From NCBI GenBank assembly GCA_052384575.1, contig JBQSUQ010000007.1: 64,000 nt of DNA; one strand, 5' to 3'. Below the pieces are notes generated by a model. It saw only the letters and a program-made list of their open reading frames with translations, made no database searches and had not been told where the DNA came from. Of this stretch, positions 26,938-34,614 are shown one piece after another. This stretch comes from JBQSUQ01 sp052384575. Lineage in GTDB: Bacteria > Pseudomonadota > Gammaproteobacteria > Enterobacterales > Pasteurellaceae. Position 1 is the stretch's first letter; each line of letters begins with the position of its first letter. Both the position numbers and the translations under genes were made by a program.

Positions 26938-27042
26938 ATGTGCTTAGAAAAGCGATGAATCTCCCTGATCGCAGGCGGAGGATTGAAATAATATCTTCTT
27001 TGATCGTGTGTAGGTGTGGGGAGCCCTACCTAAGCACATTTT
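26938..27042 (+). ncRNA. structured RNA, tandem copy 2
   Basis: The same fold as copy 1. The closing helix pairs TGTGCTTAG (26939-26947) with CTAAGCACA (27030-27038). Hairpin 1 is GCGAT 26952-26956 with ATCGC 26968-26972. Hairpin 2 is GAGGAT 26978-26983 with ATCTTC 26993-26998. Hairpin 3 is GTAGG 27010-27014 with CCTAC 27025-27029. Loop 1 CTCCCT (26961-26966) pairs with loop 3 GGGGAG (27018-27023). The bases of the closing helix, hairpin 2 and pseudoknot differ from copy 1 but remain paired. Strings such as GATCGCAGGCGGA and GATCGTGTGTAGGTG are unchanged. The A-run at 26935-26937 could pair in either copy's closing helix. Confidence 0.78.
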
Positions 27043-27076
27043 CTTTCTTCAAAAGTATTTCCTTGTTCCAGACTTC

Positions 27077-27118
27077 AAAAAATAGACCGCACTTTTAAAA
27101 AGTGCGGTTTATTTTTTT
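27077..27118. terminator. USS-pair terminator of the tandem RNA
   Basis: AAATAGACCGCACTTTT and AAAAGTGCGGTTTATTT form a long stem then T-run, 35 nt after RNA copy 2. It also faces the end of the sensor-kinase gene on the minus strand. Confidence 0.9.
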
Positions 27119-27201
27119 GTGTTTTCTATGTGATGTCAATAATGTACAATAACTTGATTATAATGAGTGATAACATAGGCTTAGGCTTGATGAGAAACAG
27201 T

Positions 27202-28566
27202 TCACTTCATTTCATTAGGTAAACAAATTTCTACCAATAACCCTTTCTTGAAATTGATACTTTCTTTCAGCTCTATTGTTCCCGAATAATTGCATACAAT
27301 TTCTCGTGCTATCGCTAAACCTAAACCTGAGCCTTGTTGTTCTGTTCCAAGAATACGATAGAAAGGTTCTAATACACGTTCATGTTCTTCTTTAGGAATA
27401 CCATTACCATTATCTTCTACCTGAATAATAACCTTGTTTCCTTTATTCTTTACGTTTAAATCAATTTGACTACCATTTGGCGTATAACGTATAGCATTAT
27501 CCACCAGTGTTTTTACGAGCAAATAAATATCGGTTTCAGAACCATAGAAATTGACAGTTTGATTGTTTGTTACACCTAAATCTTGTTCTTTATTAAGGGC
27601 TAAAGGTAAAACATCTTCAATCACACGTCTAAAAATATCTTGTATATTAAAATGAGTATAGTGTTGTGTCGCCTTATTTTGAATACGAGCAAGCGAAAGC
27701 AGTTGTTCTAGTAAATTTCGACTGCGTTGAACGCCTTTTTGTACTTGTATCAGTTGTTTTTTCGCTTCAATAGGTAAATTTTGTGATGCAAGTTGCTCAA
27801 TTTGTAGTGAAAGGGCTGTCATTGGACTACGCAACTCATGTGAAGCATCTGCAATAAAACGTTTTTGTTGCTGAATGAAATCATTTGTACGCCCTAATAA
27901 TCGGTTGATTTCTATCACAAAACCTCGAATTTCACTAGGAATTTTTTGAGTTGGTAACGGGGTTAAATCTTGTTCATGGCGTTTTTCTATTTTACGAGAT
28001 AATCTATCGACTGGTTTCATTGCTAAACGCACAATGATAATGGTAAGTAAGACGACTAAAGGTAATAAAATCAACAAAGGTAAAATGCTTTGCCATGCAC
28101 TGCGAACAGCAAGATCCTCACGATACTCATTTTCTTGCGTAATGATCATTTTACCTTTTGGGGTACTTCGCACATAAGTGCGGTATAAATCATCTGCGTT
28201 TTTTAAAGTAAACCAAAAGCGGTTTTCCTTGCGAGGATTCACTTTCTCATATTTTTTACCGTCTTTTTTGAGCGTATGAAAACCATCAGCTATCTGTTGC
28301 GGAAAGTTTGTTGGCATTGTATTAAGGTGTTTGTTTCGGTGTTCAAAATAAACAAACACACGAGCATCATTATCAGAAAGTGGGTAATAAGGTGTTGAAT
28401 CATCTGAAAAGTGAATAAAAGATGAAAGTTGTACGAGCATGTCATCTTGTAATTTATAAGTTTCTCGGTAGGTATCGTAAAAAGACACACCACCAGCAAT
28501 AGCAGCCACTAATGTAAATAAGGCGGTACAAGCAAGGGTAAGTTTAAATTGGATTGAATTTTTCAT
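27202..28566 (-). CDS. QseC-like sensor histidine kinase
   Basis: The 454-residue membrane kinase has a membrane segment at about residues 8-28, a periplasmic sensor of about 130 residues, and a second segment at about 160-182. It has a HAMP-like linker, the phospho-acceptor His in DASHELRSPMTALSL (about residue 243), and ATPase boxes LVDNAIRYTPNGS, DNGNGIPKEE and GSGLGLAIA. It lies 70 bp downstream of its response regulator. In H. influenzae the related pair is called FirRS (QseBC-like) and responds to ferrous iron; that assignment here is by analogy. Confidence 0.88.
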   Translation of the reverse strand: MKNSIQFKLTLACTALFTLVAAIAGGVSFYDTYRETYKLQDDMLVQLSSFIHFSDDSTPYYPLSDNDARVFVYFEHRNKHLNTMPTNFPQQIADGFHTLKKDGKKYEKVNPRKENRFWFTLKNADDLYRTYVRSTPKGKMIITQENEYREDLAVRSAWQSILPLLILLPLVVLLTIIIVRLAMKPVDRLSRKIEKRHEQDLTPLPTQKIPSEIRGFVIEINRLLGRTNDFIQQQKRFIADASHELRSPMTALSLQIEQLASQNLPIEAKKQLIQVQKGVQRSRNLLEQLLSLARIQNKATQHYTHFNIQDIFRRVIEDVLPLALNKEQDLGVTNNQTVNFYGSETDIYLLVKTLVDNAIRYTPNGSQIDLNVKNKGNKVIIQVEDNGNGIPKEEHERVLEPFYRILGTEQQGSGLGLAIAREIVCNYSGTIELKESINFKKGLLVEICLPNEMK

Positions 28567-28636
28567 AGATTTCTAATTAAGTACCTTTATTCAGTCGTCA
28601 TAATAAGTATTAGAGATAACTTGCTTGTTTTTGCAA

Positions 28637-29302
28637 TTAATGCTTGGTAACTAGCCAACCCACACCTCTTACATTTTTAATATGTTCTTTGCCAATTTTT
28701 TTTCGTAAGCTATGAATTAAAAAGTCAATTGCATTACTTTCAACTTCTTCGCCCCAAGAATAAATTTTATCTTCTAAATCAGAACGAGAATGGATAATCC
28801 CTGAACGTGTCATTAACGCTTGTAAGATTGCAAATTCTTTATTACTTAATTCGATGGGCGTTGGTTGATCAGCAATAGTGACTTGGTAATTGGTTGGGTT
28901 TAATGTGATCGCACCATTAGTCAGTAAAGGGGTACTTTGCCCACTTTGACGGCGAAGTACAGCACGAATACGAGCTAATAGTTCTGATAAATCGAAAGGT
29001 TTAATAATATAATCATCCGCACCACCATCTAGTCCAGATAATCGGCTATCCAAATCATCACGAGCAGTAACTATAAGTACAGGAACATTATTTTTATCTT
29101 GTCGTAAATGGCGAAGCACCTGCAAACCGTCTTGACCTGGTAAACCCAAATCAAGTAAAACTAAATCATATTGTTGACTATTGAGGGCTTGTTCAGCAGT
29201 TTTGCCATTATTTACCCAATCTACCGCATAACGAGCGTTCTTTAACCCCTCATAAACGGCATCAGCAATCATTTTGTCATCTTCGACTAATAAAATTCTC
29301 AT
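28637..29302 (-). CDS. QseB-like OmpR-family response regulator
   Basis: The 221-residue regulator has a receiver domain with acidic residues EDD at 7-9, the phosphorylated Asp in LVLLDLGLPG (about residue 51), Thr in IVTARDD and Lys in YIIKPFD (about 101). A C-terminal winged-helix DNA-binding domain follows (about 125-220). It is encoded directly upstream of the kinase and downstream of two genes that probably form its operon. Its candidate binding site is the direct repeat at 30693-30712. Confidence 0.9.
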   Translation of the reverse strand: MRILLVEDDKMIADAVYEGLKNARYAVDWVNNGKTAEQALNSQQYDLVLLDLGLPGQDGLQVLRHLRQDKNNVPVLIVTARDDLDSRLSGLDGGADDYIIKPFDLSELLARIRAVLRRQSGQSTPLLTNGAITLNPTNYQVTIADQPTPIELSNKEFAILQALMTRSGIIHSRSDLEDKIYSWGEEVESNAIDFLIHSLRKKIGKEHIKNVRGVGWLVTKH

Positions 29303-29374
29303 AATAAAAATTAGTAATAAAATTGACTAGAGTTTAACAAAAGGATGGGTAGAAATAAATCTACCCATTTATAC

Positions 29375-29929
29375 TTATGCTGCTTTTAATTTTAAAGCAA
29401 AACGTTCTAATACCGTACCTAACCATACACTACCATGTCGCCAGTTTTTCTTTAAGCTAGGCATACATTTCTGTTGAAATGCTAATTTCACTTTATCAAA
29501 TTTATTCGGTGTTTCAACTGCATATTGAAGCTCAGTATGAATATCTCTTATTAATGTCGTTAAGGCTTGATTTAATAATGTAATTTCAACTTCCAACTCA
29601 GCCGATTTTTGATAAATTGCTTGCTCCAAGCGATGTGATTCACGCTGTAATAATAGAGCTTGTTGCATTTCATCTTCCATTTCTATTGTGTTTATAAAAC
29701 CTTGTAATGCTACTTCGACATCTTCACTATATCGTCTTGCCATCAATTCAAGTAACTGTTGGCTTTTCATTATTTCCTGATTGAGATTTTTCTGTAACTG
29801 TTCAGCTAATAATGAGAAATGTGTATTTTGTTTCAAAATACCTTCGAGCTGCTCAGTTAATTTTGCATTTTCTTGTTCAATAATTTGTTGTAAATTTTGT
29901 TTTACTGTATCAATTTTAATGTTTTGCAT
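29375..29929 (-). CDS. coiled-coil protein of unknown function
   Basis: A 184-residue protein with no signal peptide or membrane segment. It is rich in Gln, Glu and Leu and predicted to be almost wholly helical, with heptad-like spacing from about residue 5 to 130 and a basic C-terminal end (LKKNWRHGSVWLG, then ALKLKAA). It lies between the PepSY gene and the response regulator on the same strand, so it is probably a member of this regulon. I do not recognise the family. Confidence 0.7.
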   Translation of the reverse strand: MQNIKIDTVKQNLQQIIEQENAKLTEQLEGILKQNTHFSLLAEQLQKNLNQEIMKSQQLLELMARRYSEDVEVALQGFINTIEMEDEMQQALLLQRESHRLEQAIYQKSAELEVEITLLNQALTTLIRDIHTELQYAVETPNKFDKVKLAFQQKCMPSLKKNWRHGSVWLGTVLERFALKLKAA

Positions 29930-29980
29930 AATTCATTCCTTCTTATTGAAATGCCCCATTTGAGATGGGGCTAACTAAAA

Positions 29981-30595
29981 TTAATTGGTTTTCCCTTCTA
30001 CTGTATCAGTATTGACATAACCTTCACGATGTTCGTGTTTTTTATGGTGTTTGTCTTTTTTCTCTTTTTTAGGCAAATCAATGAGTTGCCCATTATCCGC
30101 ATCAATAGTTACTACAAATTCTTGACCGTTATTGATGGTTTCAATTTTATAATAGGATTTACCATGTTTATTTTTGAAATCCGCTTCTGCTACTTTACCG
30201 CCCGTTTTAGCAATAGCAGTTTCAATTGCTTGAGTAAAGGTTACTTTGGGTACAATATCTGCATGTTGTTTTACTTTTTTCGGTGTTTTACTTTCAACTG
30301 CTAAAATTTCACCATTTGTCGCATCTACATCTACTTCATGTTTTTGACCATTTGCAAACATTTCTACTTGGAAATAATCTTTACCGTAAAAAGAATGTTT
30401 GAATTCAATTTCTTTCACTTTTGCATCTGAACCAATTTTAGCTTGTGCAGTAGATAAGGCTTGTACTGCGGTAATTTGTGCTTTGCTTAGAGCTTCTTGT
30501 TCTTTGGGTGACATAGCATTGACTGTACTCATTGCACCAAATGCCACTACGCCTGCTAATAAAGTTGCTGCGAATGTTTTTACTGATCTTTTCAT
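29981..30595 (-). CDS. secreted PepSY-domain protein
   Basis: The 204-residue protein has a signal peptide (residues 1-27, ending STVNA). Two PepSY repeats follow, at about residues 38-100 (KHEVDVDATNGEILAVESK at the end) and 108-178 (EFVVTIDADNGQLIDL at the end). A His/Lys-rich tail (KKEKKDKHHKKHEHREG) might bind metal. PepSY proteins are often controlled by two-component systems, and this gene is first in the order PepSY, coiled-coil, regulator, kinase. Metal sensing is inferred from the tail and the FirRS analogy. Confidence 0.82.
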   Translation of the reverse strand: MKRSVKTFAATLLAGVVAFGAMSTVNAMSPKEQEALSKAQITAVQALSTAQAKIGSDAKVKEIEFKHSFYGKDYFQVEMFANGQKHEVDVDATNGEILAVESKTPKKVKQHADIVPKVTFTQAIETAIAKTGGKVAEADFKNKHGKSYYKIETINNGQEFVVTIDADNGQLIDLPKKEKKDKHHKKHEHREGYVNTDTVEGKTN

Positions 30596-30692
30596 CTTTT
30601 GCTCCTTGTTTGGAAATTAATTGATAAATAGAGGATTATTTATCGCAAGTTTGATGTTCTCGCCCTTTCGATGTTGAGCATTTTAGAGAGGA

Positions 30693-30712
30693 AAAATTAG
30701 GGGAAAATTAGG
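30693..30712. promoter_or_regulatory. candidate response-regulator box
   Basis: AAAATTAGG occurs twice in direct orientation (30693-30701 and 30704-30712) with an 11-bp period, about 100 bp upstream of the PepSY start. OmpR/PhoB-type regulators bind such repeats; the link to the regulator in this operon is inferred. Confidence 0.5.
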
Positions 30713-30740
30713 AAATAAAAATTTTTATAAATTTTCTTCA

Positions 30741-30780
30741 AAAAAATAGACCGCACTTTTAAAAAGCGCGGTCTATTTAT
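30741..30780. terminator. USS-pair terminator downstream of the dicarboxylate transporter
   Basis: AATAGACCGC and GCGGTCTATT form the stem around CACTTTTAAAAAG. It is nearly identical to the terminators at 26736 and 27077. Confidence 0.85.
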
Positions 30781-30796
30781 TTTATGTTTTAATTCA

Positions 30797-32182
30797 TTAC
30801 CAGAAAAGGTAAGCAACGGTTGCGATAACAAATACACAGAGTAGGTTAAGTACAATACCTGCACGTACCATTTCGCTTTGTTTAACTTGACCAGAACCAA
30901 AGACAATCGCATTTGGTGGGGTTGCCACTGGCAACATAAATGCACAGGATGCACCTAAACCGATAATCAAGGCTAAGCCAGTTTCTGGAATACCTAAGGC
31001 TTGTGCGATAGAAATAAAGATTGGCACCAATAATGCAGCACTTGCGGTATTTGAGGTAAATTCAGTTAAGAAGATAATAAAGGCGGCAACAATCAGTCCG
31101 ATTAGGTAGTAATGTCCCCCTTCAATCATAAAGACAATACCATCCGCCATAATTTTGCTTGCGCCTGAATTTTTTAACACGCTACTTAAGGTTAAGCCGC
31201 CACCGAATAACATTAACACGCCCCATTCGGTGTTATCTTGAATTTGTTTCCAAGACGCTACGCCAAAAATCGCCACAAGCACAGCTGCAAATAAGGCGAC
31301 TACGCTATCAAAGCTTGCAATTTTTTTGCTTAATCCAAGGGCGGATGATAATGCCGGATTGATTGAACTACTGAAAATCCAACATAAAGCCACTAAGACG
31401 AAAATAATTAAGGTAATCACGCGTTGACGATCCATTTCAATTTTTTCAAATTGTTGATCAAAACGGATTTTCAAATTAGGTTTAAAAATAAGGTATAGAA
31501 TTCCCACCATTAATGGTAAAAGCGCAATGGCAATTGGTAAGCCGTACCAGAGCCAATCAGAGAAAGTGAGTTTTAATTGTGAAGCAACAATGGCATTGGG
31601 TGGGCTACCCACTAAGGTTCCCATACCACCAATACTTGCACTGTAAGCAATACCTAACAGCACGAAAACATAGGTGTTGTGTTCTTTTTCTCTGTCTAAT
31701 TGACTTAACACGCCCATGGCTAATGGCAACATCATTGCGGCTGTTGCGGTGTTACTGATCCACATAGAAAGGAACGCGGTAACGCCAAATAAATAAAGGC
31801 TAGCCACCATTAAATTGCCACGTGCTAAAGACATAATTCGGTTAGCGATCATACGATCGAGCTTTTGAATATGTAACGCTGTGGCCAATGCGAAACCACC
31901 AAAGAAGAGGAAAATCGTTGGGTTAGCAAAATCGGCGAGTGCTTCTTTGGTTGTAACCAAACCTAAACCAATGGCTAATAAAGGCACTAAAATGGCGGTG
32001 ATGGTTACATGTATGGCTTCTGTCAACCAAAGCACTGCAACAAATGCGAGTAAGGCAAGCCCTTTATTTTCATTTGGCGCAAAAGGTAAGGTGTTAAGCA
32101 AGATGAAAAATAAAGCGATATCGAAAAGTAAAATAACGCCTTTAGGGTTGAGTAGTGTTTTCTTCTCTGGCGTGAATTCCAT
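30797..32182 (-). CDS. DASS-family (SLC13) sodium/dicarboxylate transporter
   Basis: Inner-membrane secondary carrier for C4-dicarboxylates or related anions. The 461-residue protein has 11-12 hydrophobic segments. It carries the duplicated family motifs SNTATAAMMLPLAMG (about residue 145) and TSNTASAALLVPIF (about 374) and the signature GLGASCAFMLPVATPPNAIVFG split across two segments. It resembles the H. influenzae carrier of this family. It is monocistronic. The substrate is not fixed by sequence. Confidence 0.92.
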   Translation of the reverse strand: MEFTPEKKTLLNPKGVILLFDIALFFILLNTLPFAPNENKGLALLAFVAVLWLTEAIHVTITAILVPLLAIGLGLVTTKEALADFANPTIFLFFGGFALATALHIQKLDRMIANRIMSLARGNLMVASLYLFGVTAFLSMWISNTATAAMMLPLAMGVLSQLDREKEHNTYVFVLLGIAYSASIGGMGTLVGSPPNAIVASQLKLTFSDWLWYGLPIAIALLPLMVGILYLIFKPNLKIRFDQQFEKIEMDRQRVITLIIFVLVALCWIFSSSINPALSSALGLSKKIASFDSVVALFAAVLVAIFGVASWKQIQDNTEWGVLMLFGGGLTLSSVLKNSGASKIMADGIVFMIEGGHYYLIGLIVAAFIIFLTEFTSNTASAALLVPIFISIAQALGIPETGLALIIGLGASCAFMLPVATPPNAIVFGSGQVKQSEMVRAGIVLNLLCVFVIATVAYLFW

Positions 32183-32283
32183 AGTGTTCTCCTATGTTTT
32201 ATCGTAACTGATTGTCTCACGTTATCTAATTGTTAAAAAAAAGCAACAATTTTTTTATGGTTTTGTGACAGAGTTCTAAAAAT

Positions 32284-32330
32284 AAAAAAGCGCGGTTAAA
32301 TTTTATTTAGAAATTCACCGCGCTTTTTAA
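32284..32330. terminator. hairpin terminator downstream of rraA
   Basis: AAAAAGCGCGGT and ACCGCGCTTTTT form the stem around a 20-nt loop. The arms are degenerate uptake sequences (AAGCGCGGT). Confidence 0.75.
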
Positions 32331-32341
32331 AAAAACTAACG

Positions 32342-32842
32342 TTATTCTTGCTCTAAGTCGTCCAATTCTAATGGTTCTTGAGAAAGGATAATGCCTGTTA
32401 AATCAGCATAAACATAATCTTCAGGGAAAATAGTTACGCCACCAAAATTTACTGGCACATCACTCTCGCCATGAGTTTGGTTATCCGCGCCCACAGGAAT
32501 TGGCGCTAACGCTTGAATACCAATATCAATATTTTCTAATCCGCTCAATTGGCGAATTGCACCATAAACAATGATTCCTTCCCAGCCGTTATTCGCTGCG
32601 AGCTGTGCCAAATCCGCATCAATCAATGCGCGACGAACAGCACCACCACCATCAACAACCAATACGCGCCCTGTGCCATCTTCCTCTAATAGTTCAGCGA
32701 TGAGCCCGTTATTTTCAAAACATTTAACAGTAGTTACTTTGCCATAAAATGAGGCTAAGCCACCGAAACTGGAGAAAATAGGATCAACAACATCTACTTG
32801 ATCAAGATAGATATCACAGAGTTCAGAAGTATCAATATGCAT
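32342..32842 (-). CDS. rraA: ribonuclease E activity regulator RraA
   Basis: RraA binds RNase E and inhibits its action on mRNA. The 166-residue protein begins MHIDTSELCDIYLDQ and contains VLVVDGGGAVRRALIDADLA (about residues 69-88) and IVYGAIRQL typical of the family. An in-frame codon at 32857 would add five residues, but the ATG at 32842 has AGGA seven bases upstream and matches the family. It lies downstream of menA, the same order as E. coli menA-rraA. Confidence 0.95.
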   Translation of the reverse strand: MHIDTSELCDIYLDQVDVVDPIFSSFGGLASFYGKVTTVKCFENNGLIAELLEEDGTGRVLVVDGGGAVRRALIDADLAQLAANNGWEGIIVYGAIRQLSGLENIDIGIQALAPIPVGADNQTHGESDVPVNFGGVTIFPEDYVYADLTGIILSQEPLELDDLEQE

Positions 32843-32893
32843 AGGATTTCCTTTCAAATTAATTATTTCAGCTTGGTTAGTATATGCCTGTTT

Positions 32894-33790
32894 TTATAGA
32901 ATTAGCAAGCCTAAACTAAATAGAATCGTGCTAAGAAGAGCTAACATCGACATTTTGGCTAACATCGGTCGTAATTCTGTTGGCGCTTTATGTTGATAAA
33001 CAAAAATAGCGTGTTTGGCTAATAAAATCGCAATCATTGCAATTGGTGCAAGTAGCAAGGGTTTATGCTGTATCGCGAAAAGGGTGTAACAAATCACCGC
33101 ACTTGAGAGTAAGATGCAATGGTAAATACGCCCGTTTTCAGCACCAATACGCACGATTAAGGTATTTTTCCCTGCTTTGCGATCTTGCTCAATATCACGT
33201 AAGTTATTGATATTTAATACAGCAGTAGAGAGAAAACCACAAGCTGCTGCAGGTAGGAAAATATCCGCTGAAAGTTGATGCGTTTGTAAATAGTAAGTGC
33301 CACAAACTGCAAGCAAGCCAAAGAATAAGAAAACGGAAATATCGCCTAAGCCTAAATAGCCATAGGGTTTTTTGCCAACAGTGTAAGTAATCGCAGCAAC
33401 AATGGCCAATATGCCGAGTATGGCAAAAGCGATTAGATCATTTACACTTTCATAAGCAATGGCGATTAAGGTTGCGCCAGATAAGAAGCTGGCGAAGCTG
33501 ACAGCAATTAATCCATTGCGTAATTGCTTTGCGCTCATTTGCCCTTGTTGAATACCACGCAAAGGACCAATGCGTTCGCTTGTATCCGAACCTTTTTGAT
33601 GATCGCCATAATCATTGGCAAAATTCGAGACAATTTGCAATAACGTGGCAGTAAGCAAACACAATAGCGTAATAGCCCAATTGTGTTGTCCTGCCCATTG
33701 TGCTAATGCGGATCCTGTTAAAATAATTGCTACTGCTAGAGGTAAGGTTTTTGGTCGAGCAGTGTCGAACCACGCTTTCATTGTTGCCAT
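32894..33790 (-). CDS. menA: 1,4-dihydroxy-2-naphthoate octaprenyltransferase
   Basis: Membrane prenyltransferase that makes demethylmenaquinone from DHNA. The 298-residue protein has eight or nine membrane segments and two aspartate-rich motifs: NFANDYGDHQKGSD (about residues 55-68) and NNLRDIEQDRKAGKN (about 190-204). A second ATG three codons in (MKAWFDTARP) could also start it. The menA-rraA pair is on the minus strand, divergent from trmO. Confidence 0.94.
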   Translation of the reverse strand: MATMKAWFDTARPKTLPLAVAIILTGSALAQWAGQHNWAITLLCLLTATLLQIVSNFANDYGDHQKGSDTSERIGPLRGIQQGQMSAKQLRNGLIAVSFASFLSGATLIAIAYESVNDLIAFAILGILAIVAAITYTVGKKPYGYLGLGDISVFLFFGLLAVCGTYYLQTHQLSADIFLPAAACGFLSTAVLNINNLRDIEQDRKAGKNTLIVRIGAENGRIYHCILLSSAVICYTLFAIQHKPLLLAPIAMIAILLAKHAIFVYQHKAPTELRPMLAKMSMLALLSTILFSLGLLIL

Positions 33791-33871
33791 AAAAAACTAC
33801 TCAAAAATCTACCGCACTTTGAGGCGGTTTCAGGTATGATAAGGAACACAGTTTAACATAGAATATAAAAT

Positions 33872-34600
33872 ATGTCTGATTTGAGCCTCACATTACAGCC
33901 TGTTGCCATTATCCATACGCCTTATAAAGAAAAGTTTTCGGTGCCGCGCCAAGCAAATTTGGTGCGAGATGGCGTAGGCGTGGTGGAATTGTTACCGCCT
34001 TATAATTCGCCCGAGGCAGTTCGTGGGTTAGAAGAATTTAGCCATTTGTGGCTGATTTTTCAGTTTGATCAAATTCCTGTGGGGAAATGGCAACCCACTG
34101 TTCGACCACCGCGGTTAGGCGGCAATCAACGGGTCGGAGTTTTTGCTTCGCGAGCCACACATCGTCCAAACCCGTTAGGGTTATCCAAAGTAGAATTGCG
34201 TCGAGTGGAATGTCAACATGGCAAAGTGTTGCTGCATTTAGGTGCGGTGGATTTGGTGGATGGTACGCCGATTTTTGATATTAAACCTTATCTTGCTTAT
34301 GCTGACAGCGAACCTAATGCCATTTCAGGCTTTGCACAGCAGAAACCCGAAGTGAAGTTACAAGTGGTGTGGCAAGAAAAAGCACAAAGTACGGTGCAAA
34401 AAATCGAACAATTTCAACCGCACTTTCAGCGTTTTGTCAGCGACGTATTACAGCAAGATCCGCGCCCTGCCTATCAACAAGGGCAAATCCGCGAGCGTGT
34501 TTATGGTGTCAATTTAGCGGATTATAATGTGAAATTCTGCTTTTGTGCGGAAGGCGTGGTTGAAGTGATAGACATCGAAAAAAATGAAAGGGCGTTATAA
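33872..34600 (+). CDS. trmO: tRNA (t6A37) N6-methyltransferase TrmO
   Basis: Methylates t6A37 of threonine tRNAs using S-adenosylmethionine. The 242-residue protein shows the TsaA/YaeB fold: HTPYKEKFSVPRQ at the start (about residues 16-28), the RPPRLGGNQRVGVFASRATHRPNPLGLS region (two segments, about residues 73-100), and VDLVDGTPIFDIKPYL (about 126-141). Its stop codon lies inside the terminator stem. It diverges from menA. Confidence 0.92.
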   Translation: MSDLSLTLQPVAIIHTPYKEKFSVPRQANLVRDGVGVVELLPPYNSPEAVRGLEEFSHLWLIFQFDQIPVGKWQPTVRPPRLGGNQRVGVFASRATHRPNPLGLSKVELRRVECQHGKVLLHLGAVDLVDGTPIFDIKPYLAYADSEPNAISGFAQQKPEVKLQVVWQEKAQSTVQKIEQFQPHFQRFVSDVLQQDPRPAYQQGQIRERVYGVNLADYNVKFCFCAEGVVEVIDIEKNERAL

Positions 34601-34614
34601 ACGCCCTTGATTTT
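34588..34614. terminator. bidirectional terminator trmO/purT
   Basis: AAGGGCGTT and AACGCCCTT form a 20-bp palindrome that overlaps the trmO stop codon and ends beside the purT stop codon, so it serves both convergent genes. Confidence 0.8.

Noticed and set aside
26833..27042. CsrB/CsrC-type RNA, because of GGA motifs and repeats
   Set aside because: Only about five GGA triplets occur and most are not in hairpin loops, whereas CsrB-type RNAs present many in loops.
26833..27042. Type III toxin-antitoxin RNA repeats (ToxI-like)
   Set aside because: Repeat length (~103 nt) is far above the usual 34-40 nt and no toxin gene follows; the next gene is a sensor kinase.
26910..27098. 62-codon open frame across the tandem RNA
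   Set aside because: It crosses both copies with no ribosome-binding site; RNA structure explains the conservation better.
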